DNA from: an uncultured Prevotellaceae bacterium
Lineage (GTDB): Bacteria > Bacteroidota > Bacteroidia > Bacteroidales > Bacteroidaceae
Assembly: GCA_947166655.1 (NCBI GenBank)
Contig: CAMVFC010000025.1
Location: 1 to 33,976 of the forward strand
Length of the DNA stretch: 33,976 nucleotides
Direction of reading: 5' to 3'
Shown: piece by piece, positions 24,192-32,584 of the stretch
How positions within the stretch are numbered: position 1 is the stretch's first letter
Layout of the letters: each line of letters opens with the position of its first letter
Notes under the pieces: model-generated
The model's database searches: none
The model's input: only the letters and a program-made list of their open reading frames with translations
What the model was told of the DNA's origin: nothing
Translations under genes and position numbers: made by a program

Positions 24192-24405
24192 ATGGTTTTC
24201 GCATACTGTGCGAGATACGGCTTGGGTAGATTGAGGCGGTGCCCATGATTGGCCGTCAGCCCATAGCAGAACCGTCCGAAAAAATAGCGAGACACAATGA
24301 CGAAGTCCGAAGCAAGCTTTTGAGGCTGTCACTGCTCCAAAAGTTTAATCCTTCATTTTTTTCAAAAAAGTACGAGAGTTTACGTTTTATTCAGAGATTT
24401 ATTCC

Positions 24406-24413
24406 TACCTTTG
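24406..24413 (+). promoter_or_regulatory. -7 box of the thiamine uptake operon
   Basis: TACCTTTG at 24406-24413 lies a few bases before the TPP aptamer, so the transcript would begin almost at the riboswitch. Confidence 0.65.
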
Positions 24414-24420
24414 CGCCGAC

Positions 24421-24498
24421 TTATCAAGGGGTGCTCCTGTTTAGGGGCTGAGATGATACCCTCTGAACCCGATGCGGGTAATGCCGACGTGGGGATGG
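24421..24498 (+). promoter_or_regulatory. TPP (THI-box) riboswitch aptamer
   Basis: The conserved THI-box elements occur in order: GGGGTGC (24428-24434), a small stem CCT/AGG, GCTGAGAT (24447-24454), ACCC (24458-24461), then GAACCCGATGCGGGTAATG and CCGACGTGGGGA (24465-24495). P1 can form from TTATC (24421-24425) with GATGG (24494-24498) using wobbles. It senses thiamine pyrophosphate and normally lowers expression of thiamine synthesis or uptake genes, consistent with the receptor and PnuT genes downstream. Confidence 0.95.
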
Positions 24499-24514
24499 AA
24501 AGTAGAAATCTGTG

Positions 24515-24539
24515 GCAGGTGTCAGACCTGCACCCCTTT
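24515..24539 (+). promoter_or_regulatory. Expression platform of the TPP riboswitch
   Basis: GCAGGT (24515-24520) pairs with ACCTGC (24526-24531), followed by CCCCTTTATTGTT, giving a terminator-like hairpin. GCACCCCTT (24530-24538) is an exact 9-base complement of AAGGGGTGC (24426-24434) in the 5' strand of the aptamer. The two foldings share bases and exclude each other. Confidence 0.6.
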
Positions 24540-24572
24540 ATTGTTAAACCCTTAATGATAAAGGAAAAAGAA

Positions 24573-27035
24573 ATGAAAAGAACAAAAAGAATGCTTTGTC
24601 TGACTGTCCTCGGTGGGCTATCGGTGTCGTCGGCTGTGCAGGCTCAGGGACAAGATTCCCTGCGTCTGGCCCAGATGCAGGAGGTGGTGGTCAGCGGTGT
24701 ACGTGTGCGTGACGATGCCCCTTTTGCTGTTACCAACGTGAAGTATAAGGAGCTGCAGCAACATTCCCGCACTGGGCGCGAACTGCCGATGCTTCTGTCC
24801 CGAACGCCCGGTGTGCTGGCATGGGGAGAAAACGGTCTCGGAACGGGTACCTCGTATATGCGCATTCGAGGCGCCGGCGATTCACGTATCAATGTGACCT
24901 TGGATGGTGTGCCCCTCAATTCGCCGGAAGACCAGTGCGTCTTTTGGGCCAACATGAATTCCTATGCCTCACTGTTGGGCAGTGTGCAGGTGCAGCGCGG
25001 TGTCGGTTCGTCCACCAATGGCGACGGCGCCTTTGGCGGTACGATTGCCCTCTCTATGGCCACCCCGTCGTCCACGCCGCGTGCAGAAATCAACTATTCG
25101 CTCGGTTCATATAACACGATGAACTATGGTGTCTCGGCGTCGACAGGGCTACTTTGGAATCATCTTATACTCGAAGGTGCCTGGCACCAGACAACGACCG
25201 ACGGTTACCTGCACGGAACCGATGGCCGCTCGGGCTCCTACTATGGCGGGCTGACCTGGATGCCCGACAAACGGGTCACCTTGAGGTATAGAAATATTGG
25301 AAATTACGAGCACACCGGTCAGGCCTGGAATGGTGTCACGGCAGGCAACGATGACAGCAGCCTGATGGATGGCATGTACCTCGGTGCGACGGGAATCAAG
25401 ACCTACAAGGATTTGTACGACCGCGGTTTAGGTAAGTACAACTCTCTCTACGAGCAGATTGTCTACGATGCCGATAACTGGAACTTCCCTCAAGACGAAA
25501 GTGGCAACTATCTCACACAGCGTTATCAGTTGTCGGATGGCAGCTACTGGCGTCGTACGACGGATAACTTCACGCAGAACCACAACCTACTCTCGGCAGC
25601 TTTTGACCTCAGTGACCACTGGACGGCAACGGCAACTCTGCACTACACCTATGGTTATGGCTATTACGATGAGTTTCGTCCGCAGAACAAGCTGAAGAAG
25701 TTCGGACTCTCGTTTACAGATTCCAATGGCTCTGCGGTCGAGACGAGTGACTTTGTCCGCCAGAAAGGTTTGGAACAGCACACCTATGGCTTCGTGGGCA
25801 ACGCCCGCTACAATGATGACCATTGGGACGTCATCGGCGGCCTGTCGGCACAGCAGTTCAAAGGGCACCACTTCGGCTATCTGACCTATGTGGGCCATCC
25901 GGAGCTGGCTGCCTCCGTTTTGGCCAATGGCCGCCACACCTACTACGATTCCGATGCCGAGAAGAGCGACAATGCCTTCTTTCTCAAGGCTTCTTATCGC
26001 TTTGTGCCTCAGTGGAGCGTCTTCGCCGACGTACAGTACCGCAGCGTCCATTATCAGTCGTGGGGTATCAATGACAAATTCTACAAGAGCGGCTCGTCCT
26101 ACTACAATCAGGGTCTTGACATCGACAAGCATTACGAATTCTTGAATCCCAAAGGCGGTATCAGTTGGTCGAACAATGGTCACCATGCCTATGCTTCTGT
26201 GGCCTTCAGCCATCGTGAGCCTGAGCGTAACAACTTCACCGACAATGGCTCTTATCCCGCTCCCTCGGCTGAGCGGCTGTTGGACTACGAGTGGGGCTAT
26301 CAGTATCAGGCGCGCACGTGGCGCGTGGGCGCGAACTTCTATTATATGGATTACACCGATCAATTCGTGCAGACGGGAATGGAAAGCGATATAGGTGAGA
26401 AACTGACCACCAATATCAAAGACAGCTACCGCCTGGGCGTCGAGTTGACGGCAGGATGGGACATCACGCCTTGGCTTACTGTCGAGGGTAATGCCGCCCT
26501 CAGTCGCAACCGCCTGCGCGACTTCACCGAAGCGGTCGAGGATTGGCGTGACAAATATGCCAAGGACCCGCAGGCCAATGACGAAGCTATGGAGAAGTAC
26601 CACATTGATGGCGATGGCGACGGCTTCCGCAGTATTCACCACGGCAGTCAGACGCTGGCTTTCTCGCCTTCGGTCATCCTCAATGGTTTCCTGAATTTCC
26701 ATTGGAAGGGCATCGAGGCCGAGTGGCATACAAATTTCGTCAGCCGACAGTATCTTGACAATACAGGAAGCCGCGACCGCTCGCTGCCCAGCTTCTCGAC
26801 ATCTAACCTCCGGCTGCAGTACACACTGCCTTGTAATCGTGTGGCAGGACTGCGCGATGTTATATTCGGCGTCCATATGTCCAACCTCTTCGACCGCCAC
26901 TTTGCCACCAGCGGTTGGGTCTACTCGGCTCTTGACGAGAAAGACGGCTTTACGCCGGACAATCGCTACTACCAGATTGGTTTCATCCCGGCCGCCGGCT
27001 TTACTGCACTCGGCAGCGTGACTTTGCGCTTCTGA
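24573..27035 (+). CDS. TonB-dependent outer-membrane receptor, probably for thiamine
   Basis: This 820-residue product has a signal peptide (MKRTKRMLCLTVLGGLSVSSAVQAQ), a TonB-box-like start (MQEVVVSGVRVR), and a plug domain with TPGVLAWGENG, MRIRGAGDSRINVTLDGVPLN and VQRGVGSSTNGDGAFGGTIAL. A large beta-barrel rich in Tyr/Trp follows and ends in phenylalanine (LGSVTLRF), the usual outer-membrane assembly signal. It lacks the N-terminal CarboxypepD-like domain of SusC-type receptors. ATG 24573 is preferred because AAGGA lies 7 bases upstream; ATG 24555 is a less likely alternative. The TPP riboswitch and the overlapping PnuT-like gene indicate thiamine or a phosphate ester as substrate, as in known Bacteroides thiamine uptake loci. 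That substrate call is inference from context. Confidence 0.92.
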   Translation: MKRTKRMLCLTVLGGLSVSSAVQAQGQDSLRLAQMQEVVVSGVRVRDDAPFAVTNVKYKELQQHSRTGRELPMLLSRTPGVLAWGENGLGTGTSYMRIRGAGDSRINVTLDGVPLNSPEDQCVFWANMNSYASLLGSVQVQRGVGSSTNGDGAFGGTIALSMATPSSTPRAEINYSLGSYNTMNYGVSASTGLLWNHLILEGAWHQTTTDGYLHGTDGRSGSYYGGLTWMPDKRVTLRYRNIGNYEHTGQAWNGVTAGNDDSSLMDGMYLGATGIKTYKDLYDRGLGKYNSLYEQIVYDADNWNFPQDESGNYLTQRYQLSDGSYWRRTTDNFTQNHNLLSAAFDLSDHWTATATLHYTYGYGYYDEFRPQNKLKKFGLSFTDSNGSAVETSDFVRQKGLEQHTYGFVGNARYNDDHWDVIGGLSAQQFKGHHFGYLTYVGHPELAASVLANGRHTYYDSDAEKSDNAFFLKASYRFVPQWSVFADVQYRSVHYQSWGINDKFYKSGSSYYNQGLDIDKHYEFLNPKGGISWSNNGHHAYASVAFSHREPERNNFTDNGSYPAPSAERLLDYEWGYQYQARTWRVGANFYYMDYTDQFVQTGMESDIGEKLTTNIKDSYRLGVELTAGWDITPWLTVEGNAALSRNRLRDFTEAVEDWRDKYAKDPQANDEAMEKYHIDGDGDGFRSIHHGSQTLAFSPSVILNGFLNFHWKGIEAEWHTNFVSRQYLDNTGSRDRSLPSFSTSNLRLQYTLPCNRVAGLRDVIFGVHMSNLFDRHFATSGWVYSALDEKDGFTPDNRYYQIGFIPAAGFTALGSVTLRF

Positions 27036-27682
27036 TGAACTACCTTGACCTTATTACAGCTCTGCTCGGACTGGCCTACATCCTGCTGGAATATCGCGCC
27101 AGCGCGTGGATGTGGGCCGTCGGAGCTGTCATGCAACTGCTGGGTATCGTGCTCTACTACCAGAAAGGCCTCTATGCCGACTGCGGAATGGAGTTCTACT
27201 ATCTGGCGATGACCGCCTATGGCTGCTGGCGCTGGACACGGCGGCCTGCGCCGGCCATGGCATCCGTTTCTGATGCCGTGTCTGCTCCTGATGGTTCTCC
27301 GGCAGATGCTCTTCCTCTGTCCGGCACTCCGTCTTCTTCTGGCATCACGCACATCCCCTTCCGCCTTGCCCTTATTTGGACATGCGTCGCTGCTATGCTG
27401 TGGGCGCTGATCTGGTGGCTACTGTCGACGTTTACTGACAGCACCGTCCCCGTGGCTGATGCTTTCACCACGGCACTCTCCCTCGTAGGTATCTGGGCGC
27501 TTGCCCACAAATACTTGGAGCAGTGGGCGATATGGATCATCGTGGATGTCGTCACCTGTTGGCTCTACTTCCAAAAAGAGATACCCTTCAAGGCCTCTCT
27601 CTATGCCCTTTACGTCGTTGTTGCCATAGCCGGCTACCGGCGTTGGCGGCGCCTGATGGCGGCAGACGTGAACCCGTCTTAG
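27035..27682 (+). CDS. pnuT: PnuC-family transporter, probably thiamine transporter PnuT
   Basis: The 215 residues form a multi-helix membrane protein of the PnuC family. Signs are N-terminal YLDLITALLGLAYILLEYRASAWMWAVG, YYQKGLYADCGMEFYYLAMTAYGCWRW, and the C-terminal signature LEQWAIWIIVDVVTCWLYFQKE followed by LYALYVVVAIAGYRRW. The family moves vitamins by facilitated diffusion, trapped by phosphorylation. Its start codon overlaps the receptor stop (TGATG, one shared base), so translation is coupled and it lies under the same TPP riboswitch. That favours thiamine over nicotinamide riboside. An unusual Ala/Pro/Ser-rich linker of ~35 residues (~70-105) separates the helix groups. No thiamine pyrophosphokinase gene follows, unlike some relatives. 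Confidence 0.9.
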   Translation: MNYLDLITALLGLAYILLEYRASAWMWAVGAVMQLLGIVLYYQKGLYADCGMEFYYLAMTAYGCWRWTRRPAPAMASVSDAVSAPDGSPADALPLSGTPSSSGITHIPFRLALIWTCVAAMLWALIWWLLSTFTDSTVPVADAFTTALSLVGIWALAHKYLEQWAIWIIVDVVTCWLYFQKEIPFKASLYALYVVVAIAGYRRWRRLMAADVNPS

Positions 27683-27748
27683 GTCAATTAATGTCCCGCT
27701 TGCTCGCATATTTCTGACAAAAAGCATACGTAAGCCAACTTTTTTGCG

Positions 27749-27766
27749 TACTTTTGCACGCAAAAG
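27749..27766 (+). promoter_or_regulatory. ilvE promoter with overlapping dyad
   Basis: TACTTTTG (27749-27756) is a -7 box. CTTTTGC (27751-27757) and GCAAAAG (27760-27766) form a perfect inverted repeat with a 2-base centre, covering the -7 box and the expected start site. This suggests an operator, or is simply AT-rich symmetry. Confidence 0.55.
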
Positions 27767-27785
27767 AAATCTTCAAACTGTTATT

Positions 27786-28808
27786 ATGCAAGAAATTGAT
27801 TGGGCCAACATAGGTTTTGGCTACATCCCGACAGATTACAACGTACGCTGCACTTATCGTGAAGGCAAGTGGGGCGAGATAGAAGTGACTTCGGACCTTA
27901 ATATCAATCTTAGCATCGCAGCCACCTGTCTGCACTACGGCCAGGAGGCTTTCGAAGGCCTCAAGGCCTACCGTTGTCCTGATGGCAAGGTTCGTGTTTT
28001 CCGTCCAGAGGAGAATGCCGCTCGTCTGCAGGCGACGTGCCGTGGACTCGTTATGCCTGAGATTCCCACCGAACGCTTTGTTGAGATGGTGAAGAAAGTT
28101 GTCCGTCTGAACGAACGTTTTATTCCGCCCTATGAGAGTGGTGCCACACTCTACGTCCGTCCCCTGCTGATAGGTACGACGGCGCAGGTCGGCGTGCATC
28201 CCGCAAAAGAGTATCTTTTTGTCATTTTTGTCACTCCTGTAGGTCCTTACTTCAAAGGCGGTTTCGCTGCCAATCCCTATGTGATTACGCGCGACTATGA
28301 CCGCTCGGCGCCTTTAGGTACAGGCTGCTACAAGGTGGGCGGTAACTATGCTGCCAGTCTCCGTGCTAACAAATGGGCTCACGAGCAGGGCTACTCCTGC
28401 GAGTTCTATCTCGACGCCAAGGAGAAGAAGTATATCGACGAGTGTGGTGCCGCCAACTTCTTTGGCATCAGAGACAATACCTATATCACTCCCCTCAGCA
28501 CCAGCATCCTGCCTTCGGTGACGAACAAAAGCCTGATGCAGCTGGCCGAGGACCTTGGTCTAAAGGTGGAACGTCGTCAGATTCCGCTGGAGGAACTCTC
28601 CACATTCGAGGAGGCCGGCGCTTGCGGAACAGCAGCCGTCATCAGCCCCATCGAGCGCATCGACGACCCCGAGACGGGTCACAGCTATGTCTTCGCGAAG
28701 GATGGCAAGCCAGGCCCTGTTTCCACGCGTCTTTTCCAGAAGCTTGTCAATATCCAGTACGGCATCGAACCCGATGTGCATGGTTGGACAACGGTCGTCA
28801 TTGAATGA
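27786..28808 (+). CDS. ilvE: Branched-chain amino acid aminotransferase
   Basis: IlvE is a PLP enzyme that transfers amino groups between glutamate and the 2-oxo acids of Val, Leu and Ile. The 340 residues include [35 protein letters not shown], and the PLP-binding Lys183 in [25 protein letters not shown] and [17 protein letters not shown] follow. The length and motifs fit the larger BCAT branch (BCAT2-like). ATG 27786 fits the family start and the promoter position. trmB begins inside its stop codon region (ATGA overlap), so these two are one transcript. Confidence 0.97.
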   Translation: MQEIDWANIGFGYIPTDYNVRCTYREGKWGEIEVTSDLNINLSIAATCLHYGQEAFEGLKAYRCPDGKVRVFRPEENAARLQATCRGLVMPEIPTERFVEMVKKVVRLNERFIPPYESGATLYVRPLLIGTTAQVGVHPAKEYLFVIFVTPVGPYFKGGFAANPYVITRDYDRSAPLGTGCYKVGGNYAASLRANKWAHEQGYSCEFYLDAKEKKYIDECGAANFFGIRDNTYITPLSTSILPSVTNKSLMQLAEDLGLKVERRQIPLEELSTFEEAGACGTAAVISPIERIDDPETGHSYVFAKDGKPGPVSTRLFQKLVNIQYGIEPDVHGWTTVVIE

Positions 28809-29563
28809 GCAAAGGAAAGTTAGCCAAGTTCGCCGATATGGCGAGCTATCCACACGTCTTCGAGTACCCCTTCTCGGTAGTCGAAGACGTGCCTTTTGAG
28901 ATGCGAGGCCGCTGGTGCGAACAGTTCTTCAGGAACAACCATCCCATCGTACTCGAGTTAGGATGTGGTCGGGGTGAGTATGCGGTGGGCTTGGCACGGC
29001 GCTACCCTGAATGCAACTTCATCGGCGTCGACATCAAGGGTGCTCGCATGTGGAGCGGTGCCACCGAGGCGCTGCATGAGGGCTTGACGAACGTCGCCTT
29101 CCTCCGCACTAACATCGAAATCATTGATCGTTTTTTTGCGCCAGGCGAGGTGCAGGAAATCTGGTTGACGTTCTCTGACCCCCAGATGAAGAAGGCTACC
29201 AAACGACTCACATCCACCTACTTTCTGCAGCGTTACCGTCGATTCCTTGTGGACGGAGGGCTCATCCACTTGAAGACAGACAGCAACTTTCTTTTTACCT
29301 ATACACGCTTCGTCGCAGAGGTTAATCACCTGCCGGTGGAGGCCTGCACAGAAGATTTATATGGCGATGAACAGTCCTCCATAGACCTTTCCATCCGCAC
29401 TTATTACGAACAGCAATGGCTCTCCCGCGGACTGACTATCAAATACATGCGTTTCCGTCTTCCCGCAGCAGCCCCGCTCGTGGAACCGGACGTGGAGATA
29501 GAGTTGGATGATTATCGCAGCTACAACCGCGAGAAGCGCTCCTCTCTCACCACTTCCAAGTAA
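28805..29563 (+). CDS. trmB: tRNA (guanine-N7-)-methyltransferase
   Basis: TrmB methylates G46 in the tRNA variable loop using S-adenosylmethionine. The 252 residues show the SAM-binding [27 protein letters not shown], and the signature [16 protein letters not shown], a Bacteroidetes form of the usual PDPWPKK. HLKTDS follows. It overlaps ilvE by 4 bases (ATGA). The following 131 bases contain a small hairpin (29640-29661) and an 8-bp array, then mrp. Confidence 0.95.
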   Translation: MSKGKLAKFADMASYPHVFEYPFSVVEDVPFEMRGRWCEQFFRNNHPIVLELGCGRGEYAVGLARRYPECNFIGVDIKGARMWSGATEALHEGLTNVAFLRTNIEIIDRFFAPGEVQEIWLTFSDPQMKKATKRLTSTYFLQRYRRFLVDGGLIHLKTDSNFLFTYTRFVAEVNHLPVEACTEDLYGDEQSSIDLSIRTYYEQQWLSRGLTIKYMRFRLPAAAPLVEPDVEIELDDYRSYNREKRSSLTTSK

Positions 29564-29666
29564 GACCTCTGCTTCAATCGCGCCGTGCTCGGTCCGTACT
29601 TTGCACCTCCGCGCTCAATACTCGCGATGCATCTTCTACCAGAGTCTCTTGCAGCACTCTGTATCT

Positions 29667-29694
29667 TAACTATCAACTTCTCAACTTCTCAACC
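29667..29694 (+). repeat. Short 8-bp array before the mrp start codon
   Basis: About three units of the TCAACTTC type (ACTATCAA, CTTCTCAA, CTTCTCAA, then CC) run directly into the TTG start codon at 29695. The motif resembles the 8-bp units at 11363-11466. Confidence 0.55.
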
Positions 29695-30825
29695 TTGGAA
29701 CTCTATCCTCAACTCATCATCGATGCCCTGCGCACGGTTCGCTATCCGGGCACGGGAAAGAATATCGTAGAACTCGGTATGGTCGAAGACGACTTGCGCA
29801 TCGCAGGCCTTCATGTGAGCTTCTCGCTAATCTTTGACAAGCCGACAAACCCCTTTCTCAAATCCCTTGTCAAGGCCTCCGAGGCCGCTATCCACGCTTA
29901 CGTCTCCAAGGACGTAGAGGTGGAAATCAAAACCACCTCGCTCAGCCCTCAGGCCGAGGACAAGAAACAAGCTGCCAGCGCGTCACCCCTCCCTTGGGGA
30001 GAAACCGGGGAAGGGCTTCCCAACATCATCGCCGTCTCCTCCGGCAAGGGAGGGGTCGGCAAGAGCACCGTTGCCGCCAACCTCGCCATCGGCCTTGCTC
30101 GCCTCGGTCATCGTGTCGGCCTGCTGGACTGTGATATCTTTGGCCCGTCCATGCCCAAGATGTTTCAGGCAGAGGATGCCCGCCCCTACAGCGAAGAGAT
30201 AGACGGCAAGGCCATGATCATACCCATTGAGAAATATGGTGTCAAGATGCTCTCCATCGGCTTCTTCGTAGACCCTGATACGCCTACGCTCTGGCGCGGC
30301 GGCATGGCCTCCAATGCCTTGAAACAGCTCATCGGCGAAGCCGCATGGGGCGACCTCGACTACTTCATCCTCGACACCCCTCCGGGAACCTCCGACATTC
30401 ACCTGACGCTTGTCCAGACACTGCCCATCACGGGGGCTGTCATCGTCTCCACGCCCCAGCAAGTGGCGCTTGCCGATGCACGAAAAGGTATCAACATGTA
30501 CACCAACGACAAGGTGAACGTGCCCATCCTCGGCCTTGTGGAGAACATGTCCTGGTTCACGCCGGCCGAGCTTCCGGAAAATAAATATTACATCTTTGGC
30601 CGCGAAGGCGTAAAGGAACTGGCCGACGAGATGCACCTCCCCCTGCTCGCGCAGATTCCCCTCGTCCAAAGTGTCTGCGAGGGCGGAGATGCAGGCGAAC
30701 CCGCCGTGCTGCACCCCGAGACTCCTACAGGCAACGCCTTCCTGCAGCTGGCGGCCCGCGTGGTCACTCAGACAGACAAACGCAATGCCGAGCTGGCAAA
30801 AACAGAAGTCGTGCACACGCATTGA
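29695..30825 (+). CDS. mrp: Mrp/ApbC-family P-loop ATPase (iron-sulfur cluster carrier type)
   Basis: The 376 residues comprise an N-terminal DUF59/MIP18-like domain (~1-75; VRYPGTGKNIVELGMVEDDL) and a MinD/Mrp-type ATPase with GKGGVGKST (117-125), DCDIFGPSMPKMF and DTPPGTSDIHLTLVQ. Family members carry or load Fe-S clusters. The region that carries CxxC in E. coli-type Mrp reads ENMSWFTPAELPENKYYIFG here and has no cysteine, so cluster binding must differ or be absent. Only two Cys are present in the ATPase part. The interdomain linker (~96-109, SPLPWGETGEGLP) is encoded by a repeat-like CCCCTCCCTTGGGGAG palindrome. The start is TTG at 29695, since MELYPQLIIDAL fits the family N-terminus and no ATG is available. 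It probably belongs to the ilvE-trmB transcript. Confidence 0.93.
   Translation: MELYPQLIIDALRTVRYPGTGKNIVELGMVEDDLRIAGLHVSFSLIFDKPTNPFLKSLVKASEAAIHAYVSKDVEVEIKTTSLSPQAEDKKQAASASPLPWGETGEGLPNIIAVSSGKGGVGKSTVAANLAIGLARLGHRVGLLDCDIFGPSMPKMFQAEDARPYSEEIDGKAMIIPIEKYGVKMLSIGFFVDPDTPTLWRGGMASNALKQLIGEAAWGDLDYFILDTPPGTSDIHLTLVQTLPITGAVIVSTPQQVALADARKGINMYTNDKVNVPILGLVENMSWFTPAELPENKYYIFGREGVKELADEMHLPLLAQIPLVQSVCEGGDAGEPAVLHPETPTGNAFLQLAARVVTQTDKRNAELAKTEVVHTH
29981..30020 (+). repeat. C/G-rich palindromic fragment inside mrp
   Basis: CCCCTCCCTTGGGGAG followed by GGGGAAGGG resembles the C-rich head of the elements at 2976-3013 and 4499-4530. It encodes a Pro/Gly-rich linker in frame. Confidence 0.5.
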
Positions 30826-30900
30826 TATAAATAATGCTAAAAAGAGCCTGTACGAAGGAAAACTTTCTGCTTTCCATCCCTAACGTTCAACTTTTTTCCT

Positions 30901-30908
30901 TATCTTTG
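30901..30908 (+). promoter_or_regulatory. -7 box of eno
   Basis: TATCTTTG at 30901-30908, a perfect Bacteroidetes -7 box, with a predicted leader of about 90 bases to the eno ATG. The leader contains a 19-codon ORF (30918-30977) of unknown value. Confidence 0.7.
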
Positions 30909-30977
30909 CGGCCAGAAATGCCTCAGACGACGAGAAACGCAGGCCAGACAACAGATGACATTCATAACTCTCAATAA

Positions 30978-32315
<1,338 letters not shown>

Positions 32316-32345
32316 TCTCTCCTTTCAGACTTTGAAACTATCTGT

Positions 32346-32379
32346 CCCCGGCTGCAGATTTGCGGCCGGGGATTTCTTT
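32346..32379 (+). terminator. Intrinsic terminator of eno
   Basis: CCCCGGCTGC (32346-32355) pairs with GCGGCCGGGG (32362-32371), ten pairs including one G-T, with a 6-base loop, followed by ATTTCTTT. It lies 30 bases after the eno stop. The remaining bases to 32539 are AT-rich with no gene seen. Confidence 0.9.
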
Positions 32380-32539
32380 GTTAACTTCATAGGTGCTTAT
32401 TTAGCGTGAGTTTGACGAAATTGTGACTTAGAGCACGTAAAAGGATAGGAATGAGCGTATGTGTGCCTTGATTTCTAACTTTTCGGGGCAATTTGTTCAC
32501 ATTTTATCTCGACAGGCTTAAAATCTCGGAAATTTTATC

Positions 32540-32547
32540 TAAATTTG
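32540..32547 (+). promoter_or_regulatory. -7 box of the kelch-like gene
   Basis: TAAATTTG at 32540-32547 matches TAnnTTTG, 37 bases before the ATG at 32585. No -33 element is clear. Confidence 0.6.
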
Positions 32548-32584
32548 TAGCCGAAAAACTAAAAAGCCTGTGCTTCCTTTCCCT

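Noticed and set aside
24411..24572. N-terminal extension of the TonB receptor through the riboswitch
   Set aside because: The in-frame open stretch is the TPP aptamer itself, and a normal signal peptide with AAGGA upstream starts at 24573.
25587..26900. Minus-strand open frame opposite the TonB receptor
   Set aside because: Antisense shadow of biased codon use; no signal, motif or promoter.
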